DNA from: Thermoanaerobaculia bacterium
Lineage (GTDB): Bacteria > Acidobacteriota > Thermoanaerobaculia > UBA5066
DNA length: 23,339 nucleotides
Direction of reading: 5' to 3'
Assembly: GCA_023717585.1 (NCBI GenBank)
Contig: JAMQPJ010000170.1
Location: 1 to 23,339, forward strand
The first letter of the stretch is position 1. Every line of letters starts with the position of its first letter. The notes below the pieces were generated by a model that had not been told where the DNA came from, did not search any database, and saw nothing but the letters and a program-made list of their open reading frames with translations. This document shows positions 1 through 5,361 of this stretch, piece after piece. A program made the position numbers and the translations under genes.

Positions 1-160
1 TGCCGCGCCCGCTCCGAAGCCCGCGGCCCCGGCGGCTCCTCCGGCCGCCGTCGCGCCGGCGCCGAAGCCGGCCGCGCCCCCCGCCCCCAGGCCGGCTGCC
101 GCGCCCGCTCCGAAGCCCGCGGCGCCTGCGGCTCCTCCGGCCGCCGCCGCACCCGCGCCG
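1..160 (+). repeat. Imperfect 96-bp tandem repeat in the Ala/Pro-rich region
   Basis: The sequence from base 1 recurs from base 97 with few mismatches, a 32-codon period encoding the PAPKPAAPAAPPAA block. It keeps the reading frame, so copy number could vary without breaking the gene. Confidence 0.7.
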
Positions 161-418
161 AAGCCGGTCGTCGCGTCGGCTCCAAAGGCCGCTGCTCCGA
201 AGAAGAAGAAAGCCGCTCCGAAAAAGAAAGCCGCCTCGAAGAAGAAGGCAGCTCCGAAGAAAAAGAAGGCCGTGAAGAAGACGGCGAAGAAGGCTCCGAA
301 GAAGAGAGCCACGAAGAAAGCCACGAAGAAAGCCACGAAGAAGAAGGCCACGAAGAAGAAGGCCACGAAGAAAGCCCGGAAGCCGGCGAAGAAGTCGGGG
401 AAGCGGAAGAAGCGCTGA
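2..418 (+). CDS. C-terminal end of an Ala/Pro/Lys-rich, histone-H1-like protein (5' partial)
   Basis: The frame starting at base 2 is open to the TGA at 416-418 and gives 138 residues; the start lies outside the window. The first ~60 residues are Ala/Pro with spaced Lys (PAPKPAAPAAPPAA), and the rest is a Lys/Ala tail made of AAPKKK, ATKK and ATKKK units ending GKRKKR. Such tails are known from histone-H1-like and AlgP-like bacterial DNA-binding proteins, where they bind DNA non-specifically and help compact the nucleoid; that role is inferred here. AAG-rich lysine codons fit a GC-rich genome. The frame starting at base 1 is also open and would encode a Glu-rich protein, but its GAA-rich codons and composition are less plausible. 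Any globular N-terminal domain cannot be seen. Confidence 0.6.
   Translation, partial: AAPAPKPAAPAAPPAAVAPAPKPAAPPAPRPAAAPAPKPAAPAAPPAAAAPAPKPVVASAPKAAAPKKKKAAPKKKAASKKKAAPKKKKAVKKTAKKAPKKRATKKATKKATKKKATKKKATKKARKPAKKSGKRKKR
308..376 (+). repeat. Short tandem repeats encoding ATKK/ATKKK
   Basis: The unit gccacgaagaaa, with a 15-bp variant containing one more aag, is repeated in tandem. All units are multiples of three, so length changes stay in frame. It encodes the basic tail. Confidence 0.7.
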
Positions 419-447
419 GGCTGGTCGAGGAGCCGCCCCGCATCCGT

Positions 448-738
448 GTGACGGACCGAGCCCTCGACGCGTTGCGCGCCGAGGGCTGGGATCCAGCCAG
501 GAACTGCCTCGTCATCCGGCACGTCCTCGGATGCGGCGGAACCGGTTATCGCATCGCGCTTTCGGACCGCGCGCTCGAGGATGGGCGGCGGATCGACAGC
601 AGCGGCGGGCTCGTGATCTGGATGGACGCCTACGCGTTCCAACGACTGGAAGGCGCCGCAATCGACTACGACACCGAGAAGGAGACCGGGGGATTTCTCC
701 TCGATCACGAGGACGCGGCGTTCGCCGCTTTCTGCTGA
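448..738 (+). CDS. HesB/IscA-like (Fe-S_biosyn fold) small protein
   Basis: The 96-residue product resembles the A-type Fe-S carrier fold: a TDRALDALR helix, a central GCGGTGYRIAL segment, then MDAYAFQRLEGAAIDY and GGFLLDHED, which match the LEGATIDY and GGFxIDNPN region of HesB/IscA proteins. The family carries or delivers Fe-S clusters or iron. Cluster-ligand cysteines are not in the usual places: C29 lies two residues before the normal site, and the C-terminal CxC is reduced to a final C96. Cluster binding is therefore doubtful and a HesB-like relative is the safer call. The start is uncertain. GTG 448 truncates the first strand (the upstream codons read PPRIRV), and a GAGGAG is 15 nt away. 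CTG 415, which would overlap the previous stop as CTGA, gives 107 residues and a complete fold. Confidence 0.7.
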   Translation: MTDRALDALRAEGWDPARNCLVIRHVLGCGGTGYRIALSDRALEDGRRIDSSGGLVIWMDAYAFQRLEGAAIDYDTEKETGGFLLDHEDAAFAAFC

Positions 739-757
739 GGCGAGCCTCCCAACCGAC

Positions 758-1471
758 ATGTCCAACCGACTGACGAAAAAGCAGATGAAGACGGACCAGC
801 TCCAGCACGCGCTGACGGATGCGCGCGACTTCGTCGCGACGCACAAGTCCGAGACCACGCGCTGGGCCTTGATCGCCGGCGGCGCCATCGTCGCGATCGG
901 CGCTCTCTGGGGGGGGATCGTTCTGCGGAACAACCGTCTCGCCGCACGACTCTCTTCGGCGCTGGCTCTGTTCGACGCGCCTCTCTCGTCCGACGCCGCG
1001 ACCGCTCCCGGCGCCCGCGTCTTCAAAGACGTCGCGGAACGGACGGAGGCCGCGAAAGCGGAGCTCGCCTCCCTCGCCAGGGACTCCTCGTCCACTTCCG
1101 CCGGACGCGCGGCGGCCGTCCTTCTGCTCTCGCTCGACGGGGCCAGGGCGGCGACCGGCGCGAACCTCGACGCCGCCAGGGCCTTCGCGAGATCCGAGAG
1201 CGGCACGGTGGCGGCGGGAATCGCCGCCCTCGCGGCGATCGACGCGGAGGCGGGCGCGGGGCGCCCCAAGGAGGCCCTCGAGGCGGCGAAAAAGTACCTC
1301 GAGGCGGGCGACTCGCCGGTTTCGAAGGACGTTCTCGTTTTCACGATGGCACGCCTCTACGAGCAGACGGGACAGAACGCGGAAGCGAAAAGCTTCTATC
1401 AGCGGCTCGTGACGGATTTTCCGGACTCACCTCTGCGGACCGACGCACAGCAGCGTCTGGCCTCGCTGTAG
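758..1471 (+). CDS. Membrane-anchored tetratricopeptide (YfgM/TPR_21-like) protein
   Basis: This 237-residue protein has a charged N-terminus (MSNRLTKKQMKTDQLQHAL), one hydrophobic membrane helix at about residues 36-56, and an Ala-rich helical remainder. The last ~45 residues contain a clear TPR (LYEQTGQNAEAKSFYQRLV followed by DFPDSP). This layout matches YfgM-type proteins, which hang from the inner membrane with TPRs in the periplasm and are linked to the Sec translocon and periplasmic chaperones in E. coli. The same function here is inferred from architecture only. ATG 758 follows the previous gene by 19 nt. A clear Shine-Dalgarno sequence is not visible, although a small GAGG/CCTC hairpin lies at 737-748. 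A generic TPR protein of other function is possible. Confidence 0.72.
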   Translation: MSNRLTKKQMKTDQLQHALTDARDFVATHKSETTRWALIAGGAIVAIGALWGGIVLRNNRLAARLSSALALFDAPLSSDAATAPGARVFKDVAERTEAAKAELASLARDSSSTSAGRAAAVLLLSLDGARAATGANLDAARAFARSESGTVAAGIAALAAIDAEAGAGRPKEALEAAKKYLEAGDSPVSKDVLVFTMARLYEQTGQNAEAKSFYQRLVTDFPDSPLRTDAQQRLASL

Positions 1472-1480
1472 TGTTCAGGG

Positions 1481-1500
1481 AGAACCCGCGGCCGGGTTCT
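1481..1500 (+). terminator. Perfect 8-bp hairpin between the TPR gene and deoB
   Basis: AGAACCCG (1481-1488) and CGGGTTCT (1493-1500) form a perfect GC-rich stem with loop CGGC, starting 10 nt after the TPR gene stop. No T-tract follows, so this may be a weak or factor-assisted terminator, or an mRNA-stabilising hairpin. Confidence 0.4.
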
Positions 1501-1525
1501 GCCTCACCCCCTCCGCGCCCCGGGC

Positions 1526-1531
1526 AAGGAG
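1526..1531 (+). promoter_or_regulatory. Shine-Dalgarno AAGGAG for deoB
   Basis: AAGGAG lies 7 nt before GTG 1539 and supports that GTG as the deoB start. Confidence 0.8.
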
Positions 1532-1538
1532 TCGAATC

Positions 1539-2711
1539 GTGAAAGGTCGGGCGATCGTGATCGTCTGCGACGGCCTCGGCGTGGGACCGGCGCCGGACGC
1601 GGCGCTCTTCGGGGACGAGGGCAAGAAGACGCTGCAGCACGTCCTGCGCGACGGAAAGCCGGAGCTTCCGAACCTGACGCGCCTCGGCCTCCTCCACACG
1701 ATGTACGGCGAGGCGCCTGCCGGACTTCCGGCTCCCGCTGGCGCCTTCGGGCGCCTCGCGGAGGCGTCCGCGGGGAAGGACTCGACGACGGGTCACTGGG
1801 AGCTGATGGGGCTCACAGTTCCCGTCGCGTTCCCGCTCTATCCGGAGGGCTTCCCGCCCGAGGTCGTCGAGCCGTTCGAGAAGGTGGTCGGCAAGAAGGT
1901 GCTCTACAACCGTCCGGCTTCGGGGACCGAGATCCTCAAGCAATACGGCGAGGAGCACATGAAGACGGGCCGCCCGATCCTCTACACGTCGGGCGATTCC
2001 GTGTTCCAGATCGCGGCGCACGAGGAAATCGTCCCGATCGAGACCCTCTACCGCTGGTGCGAGATCGCCCGCGGCATCCTCGTCGGGAAGCACCGCGTCG
2101 GCCGCGTCATCGCGCGGCCTTTCGTCGGCAGGCCGGGTGCCTTCACGCGCACGCATCGGCGGCACGACTACACGGTCCCGCCGGACGGCCCGACGCTCCT
2201 CGACACGCTCGAGACCCATGGAAGGCGCGTCTACGGCATCGGCAAGATCGAGGACCTCTTCTCCGGGCGCGGCGTGGCGAGGGCCGTCCACACGGAGTCC
2301 AACCGAGACGGCCTCGAGAAGACGGTCGCCGCCCTCTCGGTGCACGACGACGACTTCGTCTTCGCAAACCTCAACGACTTCGACACGAAGTTCGGCCACC
2401 GCAACGACCCGGACGGCTACGCCCGGGCGCTCGAGGAGCTGGACTCGTTCGTTCCGGCCCTCCTCGCGGGCCTCGAGGACGGCGACGTCCTGATGATCAC
2501 GGCGGACCACGGCGGCGACCCGTCCGACGTCTCGACGGACCACACCCGTGAGTTCGTTCCGATGGTCGCGGCGGGCCCGCGTGTGCGCGCCGGCGTCGAC
2601 GTCGGGACGCGCGCGACGTTCGCCGACCTCGGCGCGACGGTGGCCGAACACCTCGGTGTCCCTTCTCTCGGTGGCACGAGCTTTCTCGGCGCGATCCACG
2701 CGCCCGATTGA
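1539..2711 (+). CDS. deoB: Phosphopentomutase
   Basis: The 390-residue product has the expected length and motifs of DeoB, which interconverts (deoxy)ribose 1-phosphate and 5-phosphate in nucleoside salvage, in the cytoplasm. It is an alkaline-phosphatase-superfamily metalloenzyme using two Mn2+. Visible motifs are the metal-binding IVCDGLGVG (D11), the KDSTTGHWELMG segment with the phospho-acceptor Thr84, NRPASGTEI, TSGDSVFQIAAHEE in the cap domain, GIGKIEDLF, NLNDFDTKFGHRND, and ITADHGGDP (D323, H324) followed by STDHTREFVP. GTG start with a good Shine-Dalgarno sequence. No other nucleoside-salvage gene is nearby, and the 67-nt gap upstream contains a hairpin, so it may be a single-gene unit. 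Assignment is secure by motif content. Confidence 0.96.
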   Translation: MKGRAIVIVCDGLGVGPAPDAALFGDEGKKTLQHVLRDGKPELPNLTRLGLLHTMYGEAPAGLPAPAGAFGRLAEASAGKDSTTGHWELMGLTVPVAFPLYPEGFPPEVVEPFEKVVGKKVLYNRPASGTEILKQYGEEHMKTGRPILYTSGDSVFQIAAHEEIVPIETLYRWCEIARGILVGKHRVGRVIARPFVGRPGAFTRTHRRHDYTVPPDGPTLLDTLETHGRRVYGIGKIEDLFSGRGVARAVHTESNRDGLEKTVAALSVHDDDFVFANLNDFDTKFGHRNDPDGYARALEELDSFVPALLAGLEDGDVLMITADHGGDPSDVSTDHTREFVPMVAAGPRVRAGVDVGTRATFADLGATVAEHLGVPSLGGTSFLGAIHAPD

Positions 2712-2727
2712 GCACAGGGCCGGCGCC

Positions 2728-2733
2728 TATACT
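2728..2733 (+). promoter_or_regulatory. Candidate -10 element (TATACT) for kinase A
   Basis: TATACT ends 12 nt before ATG 2746. A TTGAGC at 2708-2713 could be a -35, but the spacer is only 14 nt. No Shine-Dalgarno sequence lies between the hexamer and the ATG, so transcription from here would give an almost leaderless mRNA. A similar hexamer stands at the same distance before kinase C. Confidence 0.45.
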
Positions 2734-2745
2734 TCGCGAAATTCC

Positions 2746-5361
2746 ATGACGCTCGCCGCCGGGACGAAGCTCGGTCCGTACGAGATCCTTTCGCCCATCG
2801 GGGCTGGCGGGATGGGGGAGGTCTACCGGGCGAAAGACCCTCGCCTCGATCGAGAAGTCGCGATAAAGGTTCTGCCTGAAGATTTCCTAGAAGGTGAAGA
2901 GAGGAAACAGCGGTTCGAGAGGGAAGCGCGCTTGCTCGCAGCGCTCAACCATCCCGGAATCGCCGCCATCTACTCATTCGAAGAGATCCCCTCTTCCTCT
3001 TCGTCCTCTTCCTCCTCTTTGATTCCCGTTCTCGTCATGGAGCTGCTCGAGGGCGAGACGCTTCGGTCGGCGCTCGCGGGAGCGAAGCTGTCGACGAGAA
3101 AGGCGCTCGATTTCGCCCGGCAGATCGCGCAGGGCCTCGCCGCGGCGCACGAGAAGGGAATCGTCCACCGGGATCTGAAGCCCGAGAACGTCTTCGTCAC
3201 GAAGGACGGGCGCGTGAAGATCCTGGACTTCGGCCTCGCGAAGCTCGCGCAACCGGAGGGACCGGGCAGCCTCACGAACATTCCGACGGCCGCACAGGGG
3301 ACGCAGCCGGGAATGGTCATGGGAACGCTCGGCTACATGTCGCCGGAGCAGGTGAAGGGCCTCCCGACCGATTCCCGGTCGGACATCTTCAGCTTCGGAG
3401 CGGTGCTCTACGAGATGCTGACGGGTGACCGCGCCTTCAAAGGCGATTCGGCGGCGGAGACGATCTCGGCAATCCTGAGAGAGGACCCGCCGGACATCTC
3501 GGCGACGAACCAGAACGTGCCGGCTGGTCTCGAGCGCATCGTGTCGCACTGCCTCGAGAAGAACCCCGAGCAGCGCTTCCACTCCGCGCACGACCTCGCG
3601 TTCGACCTCGAGTCGTTGTCGGGCTCGTCTGCGGTGGGCGCCACGTCCTCGTTCGTCGCGGCCCGCCGCGAGAAGAGCCGCGGGGGCCCGATCCTGCTGG
3701 GCGCACTCGTGCTGGCCGCGGGAGCCGCTCTCGGGTTTTTCGCGCGGAACTTCCGCGGCTCGCCCGCGCCACCCTCGTTTCAGCGCCTGACGTTCCGGCG
3801 CGGGACGGTCTGGGCGGCTCGCTTCGCCCCCGACGGCCAGACCGTCGTCTACGGCGCCGCGTGGGAGAACAACCCGATCGAAGTTTTCCTGACGCGCCCC
3901 GAGAGCCCGGAGTCGCGGCCGCTCGGGCTGAAGAGCGCAAGCCTTTTCGGTGTCTCGCCGACGGGCGAGCTCGCCGTGATGCTCGATGCGAAGACGACGG
4001 CGATCGGTTACGACCGCTCCGGAACGCTGGCGCGCGTCCCGCTCGCGGGCGGATCGCCCCGTCCTATTCTCGAGAACGTCCGCTACGCCGACTGGGGCCC
4101 GGACGGCCGGGAGCTCATGGTCGAGCGTGTCGTCGCGGGGCGGCACCGCATCGAGTTCCCCATTGGGAAGACGATCTACGAGTCGGCGGTCCGGCTGGAA
4201 ACGCCTCGCGTCTCGCCACAGGGAGACGCCGTGGCGTTCTTCGAACGGGCGGAGGCCGGCAACGTCTCGATTCGAGTCGTGGACCTTGCGGGGAAGGCGC
4301 GGACACTTGTGACCGTCAAGGACTGGTGGAACCTCGCGTGGTCACCCGACGGTCGCGAGGTCGTGTACGCGGCGCCCGAGGAAGGGGCGTCTCCAAATAC
4401 TGCCTCTCTGCTGGCTGTCTCCCGGACGGGGAAGAGGCGTCTGATCCTGCGCTTTCCGGGTACCCTCGAGCTTCACGACGTCGCACGAGACGGGCGCGTT
4501 CTGTTCGGGCGCGTGGGACTACGGAATCAGGTCGTAGCCTCGAGCGCCGGTGAGAAGAACGAGCGGGAGCTCTCGTGGCTCGATGGAGCATCTCCCGTCG
4601 ACCTCTCGCCGGACGGGAAGACCGTGCTCATCAATGAAGGCGGAGAGGGAGGCGGTCCGAACAGCTCGATTTACGTCCGCGGGACGAGGGGCTCTCCCGC
4701 AACGCTGATCGGGGAAGGCCGGGGCCAGGCTCTCTCGCCCGACGGCCGCCACGTGCTCGCTGTCGCCCCGACGATGCCGAGCGCGCTGACCCTCCTGCCG
4801 ACCGGAATTGGAACGCCGCGGAAGCTCGAGTTCGAAGGAATCTCGAGCGGCGCGAGGGGCAGCTTCTTTCCGGACGGAAAACACCTTCTCCTGGTCGACA
4901 CATCGCCCGGACAGCTTCCGCGCACGTTCGTCTTTCCGATCGAAGGTGGGAAACCGAGGCCGCTCGGCCCGGCCGGGCTCGTCCCCCCGGGGTTCGGGAA
5001 TCCGATTTCCCACGACGGCCGGTTCGTCGTTCTGATCGACAACGATCGAAGGAGTGTCCTTTGCCCGACGGGCGGCGGGCCACCGTCGCCGCTTGCGGGC
5101 ATGGAAGCGGGCGAGTTCCCCATTCAGTGGAGCCCCGACGGGAGGTTCCTGTATATCCATCGTGGAGGAGGGTTCCCCGCGAAGATCTGGAAGTTCGAGC
5201 TCGCGACGCGGCGCCGGGAGCTCTTCCGGGAGCTTGCGCCCGCAGATGTCGCCGGAGTCACATCGATCGAGCAGATCTTCCTGACGCCCGACGGGCGTAC
5301 ACTCGTCTACGGCTACTACCACAATCTCTCCGATCTTTACACCGTGAGCGGCCTGAAGTGA
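2746..5361 (+). CDS. Kinase A: receptor-type Ser/Thr kinase with PD40/TolB-like propeller
   Basis: This 871-residue protein has a cytoplasmic Hanks-type kinase domain (~11-290), a membrane helix (~313-333) and a long C-terminal region rich in PD40/TolB-type strands (about eleven xPDGxxxxY/F motifs such as SPDGREVVYA and TPDGRTLVYGY), expected to form a periplasmic beta-propeller. Catalytic residues are intact: GAGGMGEVY loop, Lys41, Glu60, His141-Arg-Asp143, Lys145, Asn148, Asp161-Phe-Gly and SPEQ. The likely role is phosphorylation of cytoplasmic Ser/Thr targets in response to a ligand or envelope state read by the propeller; the ligand is unknown. ATG 2746 is chosen because MTLAAGTKLGPYEIL matches all paralogs; the open frame continues upstream to 2548, inside deoB. 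Nine serines in a row (residues 83-91) interrupt the N-lobe. Closest in type to kinase F. First gene of the A-B pair, overlapping B by 4 nt. Confidence 0.9.
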   Translation: MTLAAGTKLGPYEILSPIGAGGMGEVYRAKDPRLDREVAIKVLPEDFLEGEERKQRFEREARLLAALNHPGIAAIYSFEEIPSSSSSSSSSLIPVLVMELLEGETLRSALAGAKLSTRKALDFARQIAQGLAAAHEKGIVHRDLKPENVFVTKDGRVKILDFGLAKLAQPEGPGSLTNIPTAAQGTQPGMVMGTLGYMSPEQVKGLPTDSRSDIFSFGAVLYEMLTGDRAFKGDSAAETISAILREDPPDISATNQNVPAGLERIVSHCLEKNPEQRFHSAHDLAFDLESLSGSSAVGATSSFVAARREKSRGGPILLGALVLAAGAALGFFARNFRGSPAPPSFQRLTFRRGTVWAARFAPDGQTVVYGAAWENNPIEVFLTRPESPESRPLGLKSASLFGVSPTGELAVMLDAKTTAIGYDRSGTLARVPLAGGSPRPILENVRYADWGPDGRELMVERVVAGRHRIEFPIGKTIYESAVRLETPRVSPQGDAVAFFERAEAGNVSIRVVDLAGKARTLVTVKDWWNLAWSPDGREVVYAAPEEGASPNTASLLAVSRTGKRRLILRFPGTLELHDVARDGRVLFGRVGLRNQVVASSAGEKNERELSWLDGASPVDLSPDGKTVLINEGGEGGGPNSSIYVRGTRGSPATLIGEGRGQALSPDGRHVLAVAPTMPSALTLLPTGIGTPRKLEFEGISSGARGSFFPDGKHLLLVDTSPGQLPRTFVFPIEGGKPRPLGPAGLVPPGFGNPISHDGRFVVLIDNDRRSVLCPTGGGPPSPLAGMEAGEFPIQWSPDGRFLYIHRGGGFPAKIWKFELATRRRELFRELAPADVAGVTSIEQIFLTPDGRTLVYGYYHNLSDLYTVSGLK
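2992..3018 (+). repeat. Polyserine TCN tract in kinase A
   Basis: Nine consecutive Ser codons (TCT, TCC and one TCG) encode residues 83-91, just after the YSFEE motif, between kinase strands beta-4 and beta-5. The tract is pyrimidine-only on this strand except for the one TCG. Confidence 0.85.

Noticed and set aside
308..376. CRISPR-like short repeats
   Set aside because: The units are 12-15 bp with no spacers and encode the basic tail; no cas genes are present.
1..415. Glu-rich protein in the frame beginning at base 1
   Set aside because: It mirrors the Lys repeats by frame shift, uses GAA against the genome's GC-ending preference, has no ATG, GTG or TTG start, and has no recognisable domain.
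1341..2699. Long reverse-strand open frame opposite deoB (and similar ones opposite the kinases)
   Set aside because: Arg-rich, low-complexity products typical of antisense frames in GC-rich genes; the plus-strand genes have clear domains.
2548..2745. N-terminal extension of kinase A into deoB
   Set aside because: The extra 66 codons overlap deoB, are Arg/Ser-rich and are not shared by paralogs; ATG 2746 matches the common start.
5061..5357. N-terminal extension of kinase B into kinase A
   Set aside because: Lies in another frame of kinase A; the paralog alignment fixes the start at GTG 5358.
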